Assembly (NCBI RefSeq): GCF_024763615.1
Contig: NC_077223.1
Coordinates: 62,310,627 to 62,374,626, forward strand
From: Phlebotomus papatasi
Taxonomy: Eukaryota; Arthropoda; Insecta; Diptera; Psychodidae
DNA length: 64,000 nucleotides
Reading direction: 5' to 3'
In this document: piece by piece, positions 33,956 to 45,236 of the stretch
Position numbering within the stretch: position 1 is the first letter of the stretch
Layout of the letters: the number at the start of each line of letters is the position of its first letter
The notes under the pieces: model-generated
What the model saw: only the letters and a program-made list of their open reading frames with translations
What the model was told of the DNA's origin: nothing
The model's database searches: none
Position numbers and translations under genes: made by a program

Positions 33956-34816
33956 GTTTTTTTTCCTTTTGATATCTTTTTTTTTCAATTAAAAATTCTA
34001 TTCTTTATTAAGTAGTATTATTGTAGTGTAAATTGCTTATCTAGAGTGCTGAATTAAAATCCCCAACAAATTTTTAAAAGCGATGAAAGTGCATCCCATA
34101 ATTTATCAAATAATCAATTTACTAGTAGAAAAATAAAAAAAAACCTGTATGTACTTACAATAAGCTATCTGAGGATCGTTGTAAATATTATTTAAAGTTT
34201 TTATTGAAATTTTATAAAAGATTAGAAAGGTCGAAGACCCAAACCAATTTTTTTGGAAAAATTCATTTGGAAACCTGTGCTCAAATAAATGTTTAAGGCA
34301 CACTTGTAATCCATATGCTCTCGTTGTGGTACTTTCTGTTTTAATCATTACCGAAATCCACAATACACGAATTATTTTTTTTAAACTAATTAGTGAATAT
34401 GGATTTCAGTAAAGAAATGATTAAAACAGAGAATGCAATCACAATGTGCACATCGAATGAAAGATATACTTTCACAATCAGTTTGAGCACAGGTTTCCAA
34501 ATGAATTTTTCCAAAAAAAATTGGTTTGGGTCTTCGACCTTTCTAATCTTTTATAAAATTTCAATAAAAACTTTAAATAATATTTACAACGATCCTCAGA
34601 TAGCTTATTGTAAGTACATACAGGTTTTTTTTTATTTTTCTACTAGTAAATTGATTATTTGATAAATTATGGGATGCACTTTCATCGCTTTTAAAAATTT
34701 GTTGGGGATTTTAATTCGCCACTCTAGATAAGCAATTTACACTACAATAATACTACTTAATAAAGAATAGAATTTTTAATTGAAAAAAAAAGATATCAAA
34801 AGGAAAAAAAAAAAAC

Positions 34817-34889
34817 AGACGGAGCCAGGGGATCGAACCCGCGGCACTCCCGTTGAACGTCCGGTGCGCTACCGCTGAGCCACCGCTGC
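34817..34889 (-). repeat. tRNA-like segment, right arm of palindrome
   Basis: Mirror copy of 33883-33955 on the minus strand, with the same A-box and B-box words. Confidence 0.7.
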
Positions 34890-35080
34890 ATGCAGTCTCA
34901 TTCGTATTTTCTTTATTATGTGCTGCGTAAGGTGTCATTTTCAACTTTGGGGAATTTTTAAAAAAAAATTAACCCGATTTCGCACTTTTTGAATATACCA
35001 CGTTTAATTTGATGCCTTCATGCGTAGTTGAGCAAAGCCTCAGATTTTTCTGAATTTGATGACTCGAGTACTTCCCTTGT

Positions 35081-35446
35081 TAGCAAGATCCAAGAAATTT
35101 GGTATTCTCACAGAAAAAATATAAAGTTCTAAAATATTAGTACTCTCCAAAAATTTTAGACCTTGTTATAAAGTCTCCAACAAAATTTTAAAATTACCAT
35201 ATTCTACATCCAAGAATTTTTCAATTCATCCAAAAATTCTTTGACAGTTCCACATATTTTCTTGTACGATCCAAGGAAAGTTTAGAGGTCCTTTTAAATT
35301 TTGTAAAGTGAAAGTTTTGTCAAGGTTGAATTGAATATACCCCGCCAATTCTGAGATAAATCTTTAAGCCTTAAATCTTTAAATCGCCCTTTAAAGACCG
35401 ATTCGTATTCTGTGATAAAAATCTTTAATTTTAAAGTGTCAAATTT
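35081..35446. other. Non-coding AT-rich DNA
   Basis: No gene or repeat is recognised between the palindrome and the tandem tRNA-like units. Confidence 0.4.
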
Positions 35447-35524
35447 ACAGAGAAATCGTCAATCAGAGCAAATGACACTCAAATCATCCAATTTTTTTCC
35501 TCAGTGGAGACAGGAAAAATTCCT

Positions 35525-35597
35525 GCCTCCACCCAGAATCGAACTGGAGACCTCTCGTTAACTAGACGAGTGCTCTACCAACTGAGCTATTAGAGGC
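35525..35597 (-). tRNA. tRNA-like cloverleaf, unit 1 (probable pseudo/SINE head)
   Basis: On the minus strand it folds into a full cloverleaf. The acceptor GCCTCTA/TGGAGGC gives 7 pairs (one T-G), the D stem is GCTC/GAGC, the anticodon stem CTCGT/ACGAG, and the T stem TCCAG/CTGGG with loop TTCGATT. The anticodon positions read AGT (threonine). The A box TAGCTCAGTTGG is perfect. Oddities are three bases instead of two between the acceptor and D stem, T at the position after the anticodon where a purine is usual, and embedding in a repeat. I read it as a tRNA-derived repeat that may still bind Pol III factors. Confidence 0.55.
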
Positions 35598-35867
35598 CAC
35601 ATGCTCTGCTTGACTTGCTACACGACCTTTAGCCAATTGCATTATGCACTGCAATCGCTTACTCTCGGGATTGCGAGATTTGGAAACGATGTGGTGCGTA
35701 CAATTGAGACGGCAGCTCATGGTGTCCATGAATTTTGGTTTATTGTGAGAATTTTACGAACTTTAGTTCAATGTTAATTGTATTTATGTACAGAGAAATC
35801 GTCAATCAGAGCAAATGACACTCAAATCATCCAATTTTTTTCCTCAGTGGAGACAGGAAAAATTCCT

Positions 35868-35940
35868 GCCTCCACCCAGAATCGAACTGGAGACCTCTCG
35901 TTAACTAGACGAGTGCTCTACCAACTGAGCTATTAGAGGC
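35868..35940 (-). tRNA. tRNA-like cloverleaf, unit 2
   Basis: Identical to 35525-35597, displaced by 343 bp, with the same fold and the same unusual positions. Confidence 0.55.
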
Positions 35941-36049
35941 CACATGCTCTGCTTGACTTGCTACACGACCTTTAGCCAATTGCATTATGCACTGCAATCG
36001 CTTACTCTCGGGATTGCGAGAACTTTAGAACTTTAGGATTTACGAACTT

Positions 36050-36162
36050 TAGTTCAATTAACATTGAACTAAAGTTCGTAAAATTCTCACAATAAACCAA
36101 AATTCATGGACACCATGAGCTGCCGTCTCAATTGTACGCACCACATCGTTTCCAAATCTCCA
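36050..36162 (-). repeat. Inverted copy of the 343-bp unit's 3' part
   Basis: The reverse complement matches 35680-35780 (words ACGAACTTTAGTTCAA, AATTTTGGTTTATTGTGAG and GGAAACGATGTGGTGCG). With unit 1 it would form a hairpin of over 100 bp of stem. The join near 36045 is itself a short palindrome, TTAGTTCAATTAACATTGAACTAA minus its central bases. Confidence 0.75.
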
Positions 36163-37203
36163 AATTATAAAGATGGCAGAATAGCAGCCTTAATCAAATC
36201 GTTTAGAAACAGGCTTTTTTGGTATAGTTATTCTTTGGTATATATGCATGTACGAAATGTTCACCTAGACTACCTCCAAAACATATCCAAAAACAAAAAG
36301 AATTGTCGGAACCTCTTTCTAAATAAATAAAAAAAAACATGGTTTTAGTGGGGATTAATCGAGGTGGGGAGAAAATTTTGGTCAAATTATAATTCTTGGG
36401 TAGATTTATGAGGGCGGGTCCCCCAAAGACCGGATATTCGTATCTGTCACCATTTAGTCTCTAGTTGGGCAATAAGCTCACGGATAGCAAAACGAATATT
36501 TGGAAAATAGTATAAGTTACGGGTGATTTACCGCTTCAAAGGTTGGAAATTTCACGACATTTCCAAAAATTCAAAAAGTTTTTTTTAGGTCCAAAACATA
36601 TCGAAAATTAAAGAAATTGTAGGAGCTCTTTTCGAAATAAACAAAAAAATGATTTCGGAGGGGTTGAGGAGAGGGGAAAGAGGAAAAAACGTTTAGAGAT
36701 AATGTTTCTTTATTGGGAATCACGGAAGGGCGGAAGTAGTTATATTATCTTAATGTTTTTTAAAATCCAGACCGGTGACAAGTTGAAAAAAAGTGGATTA
36801 TGTAACTGCTCTCTTTAAGTTAGAGCAGTAAAAATTCGAAATCTCTCTCTCAATTCTAAACAAAGAAAGCTTGAAGATTTATGCTATATATTTAGTATCA
36901 ATAAAAATCATAATAATTAAATATATCTATTTCTGAGTTTAAAGTTAATGATACTTTATTCCTTTAACTCTTGACTCAAAATTTTTCGGGTTTGAAGGTT
37001 TATAAGGTCTTTCCTAGCAGCTGTAAAATTAAATATAACTTTTAAAAAAAGTTTGTCATTTCTATTTCAACTTCGTTATTGTGAAGTTTATCTTCTGCTA
37101 AAAAGCTTAAAGAAATTTGGCTAGAAAATAAAAGATCTTTTGTAATCTTTTTAATAATTTCGGAATTTAAACATTTATATACGCATTATTTGCATAAAAA
37201 ATA
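36163..37203. other. Non-coding; family M fragment, minus strand
   Basis: 36165-36193 is the reverse complement of 33652-33682, the left flank of the palindrome. 36255-36480 and 36580-36800 carry family M words in reverse (ACCTAGACTACCTCCAAAAC and AAACATATCGAAAAT). No gene is present. Confidence 0.5.
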
Positions 37204-37330
37204 GCCGTACTCACTATGGCGTTGTTATCTCGTAATCTCCGTAATCTGTTATCTTGTTATAATTTTTCATTTATAAAATACATAACGAGATAACGATATT
37301 ACAAGATAACAGCGCCATAGTGAGTACGGC
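37204..37330 (+). mobile_element. GCCGTACTCACTATGG hairpin MITE, copy 1 (127 bp)
   Basis: The left GCCGTACTCACTATGGCG mirrors the right CGCCATAGTGAGTACGGC, with TA on both sides. Nearly the whole element is one hairpin. A second, longer copy in opposite orientation is at 59584-59737. Confidence 0.9.
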
Positions 37331-39688
37331 TAATAATAAAATTGATCAAATAATGATCAAAATAATACTGTAAAACTATCTTAAAGTCTATTTTGGAAAT
37401 TCGTGTATCTCCCCTCTATAGCTTATTTGGGCGATTAAACGTTTTCAAAATTTTGTAGCTGACTAAACCGCAGGTTTAGAATAAACCTAGGTTTAGAATT
37501 TTTTAGATGGTTTGGATTTAATTAAAGCAAGTTATATATTTAAATTAACTCTGAAGTAACCGAACTATATTTTAATTTTAAAAGTTTTGCCCAGTATTTG
37601 GCCAGTTTAGCTATTGTCAGCCTTACAATAATATCCATAAAAGGGAATATCAATTGGATATTGAATAATAATTAATTTTTGTAAAAACACGTGAATTCAA
37701 TGGAAATTTTATCAAATTAGTGGAATATGGAGTAATCAGTAATCAGCTCAAAGAGAATGCACTGAATTGAAGCCATCCTGTGTAATTTTTGATTTACATT
37801 ATAGAACCATCAAAAAGAAATTTAAAATAACAAATTTAATATGTTTTTCAATTTTTAAATATTTGAACTGTTGGGAATTTTTTCATAGCGGAAAAAATAA
37901 CATCTGTCCACTTGCTAATATAATGAACCTGAAATTGAAAGCCTACATACATTGGCGCTAACGCTAATTAATTAAATTGTCAGAGAGATAAACAAATATT
38001 TGCAACATTCATAAAAGCTCCTACTGCAGAATTTTCATAGAGAACCTATGTTTCCTTATATAAAATATTTTGCTATCTCAGTATTTTCCAACAGAGAAAA
38101 AGACTGAATGTAAATGAGCGATTTTGTTGGAAATGGAAAAACCCTATTCCCTTATTTGAGCTTTCACTTTTCTAACAACAAATAAATATCTTTTAACATA
38201 TGTTCTACTGTCCTATGAACTTTCTTTGATCCTCTCTCTCAATAACTTTGAATTTCCTTTTGGCAAAAAGGGAGGGTCTACTGCTTTTGAAGGGTTTTAT
38301 TTTTAATTCATCTTATCGCATGAAGCAATTTATTAAAGTCGTAGTGAAATATTAAAAGATATTTTTTGGTAATAAAATTTATCCATTAGTATCTCTTTAC
38401 CTCCTAACCCCCAGAATATTCATATAAGGAAATTAAATTTGTGTATTTAAGATATTGCAATGATACGTCGATAATCCATCAAATGATGTTATTTCTTTTC
38501 AATTTGTTTATTATGTTTTTCAACAGGTTTAAACAGGCTTCTTTTGTCTTAAAACCAGGCCTAACTCTGGCTTTAGAAAATTTCTAACCAGTACTAGACG
38601 TTGATATGATTATAATTAAAAAAAAAACTTGAAATACTTTTATCAAAATATATACTAACACCATTTCACCAAAAAGAATAAACAAATATAGTTCCGACAG
38701 ATTTTATGAAATGATTCTAAACCAGTTGAAGAAAAAACAAAGAAATCCCGAAGAGAAATCCCCTAGTAGTGTTCTGAAACTTGTGAATTCAAACAAATCT
38801 CAGAATTTCCCTATACTATTGCTTTCTTTTATAACTCTAACTCAATAGACAAGAAACTCTTCAAGAATGTCTGTCTTTTGGGATGGAATTTATTGATCTA
38901 AAGAAGTGAAGAATTTACCCAGAAATTTTGATGGTCGATTTTACCACTGGCACTGAAATTCTATGCAAATAGTTCCATTCTTCCTAAAATAATAAATCTC
39001 AGAAAGTAAGCTATAGTTCACAGATCTGTCATTGGAGAACTAATTTATTTAACGTTCGAAGAGTCCTTTCTAAAATCCTTCAGAGAGAGTGAATCTTGCA
39101 GTAATTTATGTTTAAAATTTGAATAAATCGAAGTTTTGTGATGTTCTTTTCAATGAATAATATGCAATTTTTCAGTTACATGATATTTTAGTTGAATATT
39201 TAATGTTTTTGTTATGTTATGTTTTTTATTATGAACTTTAACATAATAAAAATTTAAAGTTTGTTTTAAAGTTTAAGATACTTCTATCAATAATAATGGT
39301 TCTTTGACAAGAGAATCACGATATTGAATAGAAATGTGAAATTTATTCATTTTTTAAAACTTTCAGGCTAGACTTAAAAAAATACTTTAAAAATATTGAA
39401 TACCGAAAGTTTGATATGAAGATGTGGTATTTGAAGTGTAATTTAGTTTTGAACTCACTTAGTATCGGAGATAACATAGAACAGAAATATGATACTGAAT
39501 ATTTAACTTAAATCTTCAAGTTATCTTCGTCTCAGAATTGAGAAGATTATCCTTATGGTAAGAGTACTTTAAAGTTACCAAGTGTGTTGGACGATTCCAT
39601 AAATTCTAGCGCAATCCTATAATAAACTTTAGCAAACAATTTGAAAAAGTACCCTTTTTAAGGATAAAAAATTCCCAATCAAAACTAT
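37331..39688. other. Non-coding AT-rich DNA, apparently unique
   Basis: No open frame, repeat or motif stands out over this stretch. Confidence 0.4.
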
Positions 39689-39844
39689 GCAAGTTGTTAT
39701 GGAAGGGCCTCGACCTATAGCGGCAGACCTTGGACAATATGGCTGGATAAAATTAATAATCTTCTCAGGAAACGTCTTCTAATCGATCCTCAACACCTTT
39801 ATGTAGTGACAAGGAATTGTGAGACATGTAGGTTGTTATCCTGA
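39689..39844 (+). pseudogene. LINE ORF2 C-terminal relic
   Basis: The plus frame ending at the TGA at 39842-39844 reads GRPWTIWLDKINNLLRK and then LYVVTRNCETCRLLS. The GRP-x3-W-L-D-x-I pattern followed ~25 residues later by a (Y/T)-R-x-x-x-x-R core is the usual C-terminal end of RTE-like and some other LINE ORF2s. No upstream RT domain is present, so it is a 5'-truncated fragment, as is common for LINEs. It is unrelated to the C-terminus of the 2722-5370 ORF2. No ATG is expected. The identification is by motif only. Confidence 0.45.
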
Positions 39845-40044
39845 TGGTCTAAGCCAGTGAGCTCGATAGGAATAAACGTTTAAATAAATGTGAATGTGTA
39901 AATCAAATACAATACGGCTATTATGTGAGGGCTCCTTTCTTTTGTGTTGCTAGTTAATTATTTAATTTAGGGCCGAAGCAAGATATCAAGCAAGGTTTTT
40001 GATAAAATTTTAACTTATGTCCTGGACAGACTTCTGTCCTTGAC

Positions 40045-40210
40045 AGATTACGACATAAGCAGAGAGACGGCTTAATAGAGAATGATAGAAATGTGGTTTA
40101 AATATTATTTCGAATATAATTACACAAAGCCATCTCTCGGGTAATCCTTAGGTCTGTCAAGCCTTATACGGGCTTCAGACCTAAGGTTTAGCCATAAGGC
40201 TTAACTTTAC
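40045..40210 (+). repeat. Possible relative of the 22.5-kb MITE
   Basis: GAGACGGCTTAATAGAGAATGA and AATATAATTAC resemble words at 44405-44475 and 22625-22690. A local inverted pair (CCTTAGGTCTG / CAGACCTAAGG) is seen at 40148-40188. Ends are unclear. Confidence 0.3.
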
Positions 40211-40521
40211 TAGATTCTTATCATTCGAAATTTTTTGGGAAATTTTGACTTAGATATGGACTATTAAGAGGATCGTCAAGGAAAAAAAAGCTTCAGATTC
40301 AAGCTCTCGCGGAGCTACTCAAAGCATCCGTGATGTCCCCTGGTGGTGAAAAGAGTCATCACCCGCCATCAGCTGTCTCGTTTTTTCTACTGTTTTTTGT
40401 TCACGCTCATCGTCTGTCTATTTTTCTCCGAAGCGCTCCCCAGACCCAGAGCACACAAAAAACTCATTGAAAAGGTTGAAAACCCAAAGGCAGATTTTTA
40501 GCCTTGCGATGCATTATGAGA

Positions 40522-42790
40522 TTTTGTGAAGGAAAGAAAAAATGAGACATGCATGTTTTACGCATATCTTTGTCTCTAAAAATTGATAAAAAAAAATTAA
40601 ATTTTTAAGTGACAAAATTTCTATTTTTATTTTCTTCATAGTCCAAAATTTCTATTTCTTCAAAAAGGACACGTGCATTTGACACATTTGAAAGATAGGG
40701 GGAAACAGGTTTGTTTTTTGGCTTTTTTTTGGTACGGGAAAATCAAACTAATAAATAATTAACATGACCTTTATTTTTCCTCCATTCTTTCCAAAAAACA
40801 TGTTCTTCTTGGGAATCTTTAAAAAAGCATCCTGCGATTTTTTTATTTTTAAATATGTTTTAGAGGCCGACTCGGTGATAATTTCATATAAGAAAATACT
40901 GTTGAATCAAAGATTTTTCAAGGTCAAAGGTTAAAAATGCTCTATAGAGAGCGTATTTTTAAACCGAATAGGGTGACATTTGGTATAGTTCCAAAGGTCA
41001 TGCAATTTTTTACAATTCTGAAAAGGGTATATTTTTTTATGAATCCATATAATAAACCAGTTATGAAACTATAACTAATTTTAATCTGAAGTCCAATTGT
41101 AGTATTGTTAGCAAATTGCACAATCACAGTAAAAACTTTTGGACACTGACCAAAATATTGGTAAAAATTTTCTTTAGAACAATTTGTTACAGAACAAATA
41201 TGTACCTAAAAAAGATATTTATTCGTTCCAATATTTTTTTTTCTTTACGGTTTTGTTAAGAATAGTGACAATTGTGTAAAAGTTTTCTTTTAGAACCGTT
41301 TCGATACGGTGGAATACCTACAAATTTCAGTAGATTTCGTTTTATACAAATTTGATCTGTGAGTTGGAATAGAATTTTGTTGCGCTCTACTGTTTTGTTC
41401 CCACTGTCAGGAACAAATTTGTAGATTTTTTTTATAAAAATACTATCCCTACATTTGTAACATATTCGTTTCAAAAATTTTCGGTATCCGTGAACGATTT
41501 AATTTTTGGAACAAAAATCGTTACTAATATGGGGAATCCTTTTGCCTCTCTTAAAAAGTACAAATTTGTTGCTAAAAGTCGGAACCAAATCGTCAGTTGC
41601 CTCAGCAACTGTGCTAACTGCATCTGCTTTGTGTCTGTATTCATTGCAAACGCCGCGCAGCGATGCGTTGCTTACAACGAATGCTGACACAAAGCAAATG
41701 CAGTTAGCACAGTTGCTGAGGCAACCGACGAAATATAGACATTTTGTTCCAATTATCGGGAACAAATTAATGCAATTTAAAAGATCTCGTCCGTTTCGTT
41801 TAACAGTTAAGGTCTATAGTTAAGGTGCCAGTGCTGGTAGCAGGAGGAGAAAAATCTCGCCAATCTCGAATTAAAAAAAAGTGAAACCGTAAATATTATA
41901 GCTTGAAAAATGCCACAAATTTAACGTCCTTCTTGCTGCGATGGTGACTTTCGGAACAAATTAGTTACTAATATTGAAAATCTTTTTGTTACTCCTTGAG
42001 GGTACAAACTGGTTTATTATATGGATTCATAAAAAATTATACCCTTTTCAGAATTGTAAGAAATTGCATAATCATTGGAACTATACCAAATGTCACCCTA
42101 TTCGGTTTGAAAATCTAGAGCATTTTTAACCTTTGACCTTGAAAAATCTTTGATTCAACAATATTTTCTTATATGAAATTATCACCGAGTCGGCCTCTAA
42201 AACATATTTAAAAATAAAAAAATCGCAGGATGCGTTTTTAAAGATTCCCAAGAAGAACATGGTTTTTGGAAAGAATGGAGGAAAAATAAAGGTCATGTTA
42301 ATTATTTATTAGTTTGACCTGCCAAGATTGTAAAGTTTTTAAATTTCGAATCGTAAGGGTTAGGGGAAAGAACTGTCTTTTCGAACGTTCATGCCTGCGA
42401 ATAGCGTGATTTTTCTTTTATTTTTCCTAAGAGACTTATATATAATTATCACATAATCATAAATATTGATGATAAGCTAACTAATATTTAATAGAAATGT
42501 GTATAAGTCTCATACGAAAAATAAAAGAAAATTCCCATTATTCCAAGGCATGAACATTCGAAAGGAGAGTACTTTCCCGTACCAAAAAAGGTCAAAAAAT
42601 AAACCTGTTTCCCCCTATCTTTTAAATGTGTCAAATGCACGTGTTCTTTGAAGAAATAGAAATTTTGGACTATGAAGAAAATAAAAATAGAAATTTTGTC
42701 ACTTGAAAATTTATTTTTTTTTTATCAATTTTTAGAGACAAAGATATGCGTAAAACATGCATGTCTCATTTTTTTCTCTCCTTCACAAAA
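40522..42790. repeat. 2.27-kb palindromic fold-back element
   Basis: The outer arms 40522-41065 and ~42010-42790 are inverted. Outermost words are TTTTGTGAAG and CTTCACAAAA, and shared inner words include CATGCATGTTTTACGCATAT and GGCCGACTCGGTGATAATTT. A second 39-bp inverted pair (41597-41635 and 41686-41724, one mismatch) is centred at ~41660, almost the same point as the whole element. The right arm holds ~260 bp that the left arm lacks, including a MITE at 42363-42579. The short frames at 41490-41823 lie in the central hairpin and repeat 'LSNCANCICF' on both strands, so they are not genes. Confidence 0.88.
42363..42579 (+). mobile_element. GGGGAAA-type MITE with CTCTCC/TTCGAA arms, copy 3
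   Basis: The left end is GGGGAAAGAACTGTC and the right end GAGAGTACTTTCCCG, with the last base changed from C. TA flanks both ends. The remaining left-arm partner sequence GGTACGGGAAA at 40732-40742 retains this MITE's terminal bases, so the left arm once held it and lost it by deletion. Confidence 0.8.
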
Positions 42791-42874
42791 GTTCCATTTC
42801 AAAATCGGGTTTTCTATTGTAATCTCGAAATCATGTTATGCTTTTTCGCTACTTTTAGGTTTATTTTGTAACTT

Positions 42875-43158
42875 CGCGGATCGCGGTGTGTTCGTGGATT
42901 TTAGTGGGCCGCGGAATTTTTCGTGTATTTGCGTGGATCGCGGTGTTTCTCCCGAATTTTCTCGGATCGCGGAATCGTTCACGAATTTTCGCGAACCGAG
43001 AAATTTCTCGCGGATCGCGGAATCTTTTGCGGACCGAAGAATTTCTGACGGATTTACGCAGCCGGCAGAATTTATTGTGGATTTTCCCGGACCGTGGTTT
43101 TTTTCGCGGATTTTTGAAGATCGCAGTATTACTCGCGGATTGCGGAATAGTTTCTGAG
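42875..43158 (+). repeat. GC-rich degenerate minisatellite
   Basis: About ten diverged units of roughly 19 or 28 bp occur, of the form TTCGCGGATCGCGGAAT, some with an added ~9-bp ATTTTCxxx segment. CpG is frequent, unlike anything nearby. The overlapping open frames on both strands (up to 161 codons) with repeated FxRIAESF-like or xDRGVF-like peptides are by-products of the tandem unit. It starts ~85 bp beyond the end of the palindrome. Confidence 0.75.
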
Positions 43159-44511
43159 CCATTTTGGCATTAAAGTTTTACATGTATTTTTGTGCATTTC
43201 TGACAATCGAATTTGCACTTTTCAATTTTCAACGACCTCGAGTTGCACGCATTTCGAGGTTTCCTGTAATAAATTTCAGCTAGCATAAGGTCATCTGGAC
43301 TTCGATTTTGCCCCCAATTCGAATTTGCAATGAAAGAATCATACATAGCATAAGCCCATTTAGGCTTATCACTGACTTTTTTCTTCTCCGAGAAAAATTA
43401 TATCCGCATATTTTGTAGTCACCGATATTAGCTGGTTTTGTGAAATGCCCATGACTATTAACGATTCATAATTTTTACGATTTTCTACAATTTTTTGAAA
43501 CAACGAGATTGATCGTGAAAATCATAAAAATTCGCTCAGCTGTAATTCATAAGATTTCTCACACAAGGGATGAATTTTGTTGTTTTGTATTCTTTTTTCT
43601 CCTCCGCCTGATCGCAAAAAACTGCAGGCGTGCTGAAGGTCAGAGAGAAAAGGAAAGACATGGTGAAAAATGCGACGCGTAATCTTGTGGCGAATTGCTG
43701 AACAATTTTGAGTAGAATTTCTCGGAAGCTCGGAAAGCTATCAAAAGCTCATGAAAATTTCCAATTTGGAGCATGTTGTTTAAAATTTAATTGCAAAAAA
43801 ACTATTAGGAGTTTCTCCAATTCTAATGTACCATTTGAAAGCTAATGAAATGTAGATTGGTACAAAAATAATTATTAATTCGGAAAAAATGATATTCTCG
43901 GTACAAAGATGCAATGAAAACTGTCATTTTTTGGACAATTTTCAATTGAAAAATACTTGGAAAATTTGTATGAAAAGTGAAAGAAGTGAAACAGGCATTT
44001 TATAGAGCATGTCTTTACGAACAAAATTAAAAAAAGATATACCTCTCTATCTTTCATATTCTAGGAGATAATGCAGCCTCTTTGTGGCATGTTTTAGGAG
44101 TATACGAATGTTTGGAAAATTATATTACGAAAGCAAAACAGTTTTTCAAAAAATTAAAACAGGGAATTCAAAGATAATATAAAAAACTACCCTCAGTTAA
44201 ATTTTCAAGGAAATATCTCAAAAATTGTAAGACTTGATACACTTTTAATTTTGGGTTTTTGTATGGAGACGCCATTTTCTGGCTTTTCGATCCTCTTAAG
44301 GGGAATTAATCTATTTGAATCAGAAGAACAAATTGAATTGGTTGCTATGGAGGTTTTTGAGACCTTCGGAAATTAGGCTAAACCTCTAGTCTGAAGATGA
44401 TCTTAGACGAGAGATGGCTTAGTGGAAAATTGATGGGAATGTAGTCTAATCATTGTTGTGATTATAATTACCTTAAGCCGTAGGTGTATAGCACATTATA
44501 ATTTGACACTA
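43159..44511. other. Non-coding; two repeat fragments
   Basis: 43205-43275 in reverse resembles 57010-57080 (CCTCGAAATGCGNGCAACTCG and AAATTCGATTGT). 44400-44490 is a partial copy of the 22.5-kb MITE (GATGGCTTAGTGGAAAATTG). No gene is seen. Confidence 0.45.
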
Positions 44512-45236
44512 AGGTGTTATTAGATGGACCGAAAAGACTAAAGAATCATAGCATATTTTTCTCTAATTTTCTTCAGCATAATATTTTTTTTTTTAATTCA
44601 AGGTCTAAAAGCATAGAAAAGTACAACATTTTAAGTATATTTTTGGAAATGCTCATTAATTTTTTTTTTTTTAAATTTAGCCTCTGGGACATAGTTTTCA
44701 GAGACTTTTATGAAAAGAACTTCTTTACAATGTAGAAGATTTATCTAAATAGGTTCATTTGACATCCAAATTATAAAAATATTTATTATTAGCTAATGAG
44801 TTAAACTAGTCCTTGGCTGAAGAGTTTCTGAAAAAAAAAACAAAATAAAATTTGAATTTTTGGGAGAACTTTACACAAAGAATTTCATTTTTGACGCATT
44901 TTACATCACGTTTTATCTCGTAAAATAAGTTATGAGAAAGGTAAAAAAAATCTATAGTGCAAGTATGGAGCTTAACTGATCAGCTAACAGGAAATATTTA
45001 GTTTTTTGACTTCAGATAAATATATTTTGAGAAATCTTGTCTACCGAAAAGTATGTTTTTTTTTTTAAATCTCAATGGATTTAAAAATTTTTAAATGAAA
45101 ATTTCAGAAAATATAGTTTAAATGTTATAATTTTATTTGCATAAGAACTTGAAAAATTATGTTTTTTAATATGCAGAAAAAGATATTTTAAGAAAATATT
45201 CTGTATTTTTTTTAGTCTTCTTAATCCACGTAACTC
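44512..45236 (+). mobile_element. GGGGTTACG element, copy 2 (decayed)
   Basis: The interior matches 28984-29709 over long stretches (TTTTATCTCGTAAAATAAGT, TTAACTGATCAGCTAACAG and TTGGGAGAACTTTACACAAA). The left terminus is degraded, and the right terminus keeps CCACGTAACTCATTAA. Confidence 0.7.

Larger units (their letters stand above)
33692..35080. repeat. 1.39-kb palindrome with a tRNA-like unit in each arm
   Basis: Two ~690-bp arms are inverted around ~34386. The outer ends read ACAAGGGAAGTACTCGAGTC and its complement. The arms stay in register: the tRNA-like segments at 33883-33955 and 34817-34889 are exact mirror positions about the same centre. The arms are very similar but differ by scattered substitutions, especially near the centre. 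The two open frames at 34106-34363 (minus) and 34393-34662 (plus) encode nearly the same C-terminal 47 residues because they are the two arms, so they are not genes. Confidence 0.92.
35447..36021 (+). repeat. Identical tandem units of 343 bp (second truncated)
   Basis: 35447-35678 recurs at 35790-36021 with no difference that I can see (offset 343). Each holds a tRNA-like segment on the minus strand. Unit 1 continues to 35789. Unit 2 breaks at ~36021 and is followed by an inverted copy of the unit's 3' part at 36050-36162. Related DNA without the tRNA part is at 8213-8620. Confidence 0.88.

Noticed and set aside
34106..34662. Two small proteins with the same C-terminus at 34.1-34.7 kb, looking like a duplicated gene pair
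   Set aside because: They are the two arms of a palindrome. Both start codons differ and the shared part contains no domain.
41490..41823. Cysteine-containing frames at 41.5-41.8 kb (LSNCANCICF on both strands)
   Set aside because: They read through the 39-bp central hairpin, so the similarity between strands is structural.
42672..43173. 161-, 108- and 95-codon frames at 42.7-43.2 kb
   Set aside because: Three mutually overlapping frames on both strands are open only because the GC-rich tandem unit lacks stops.
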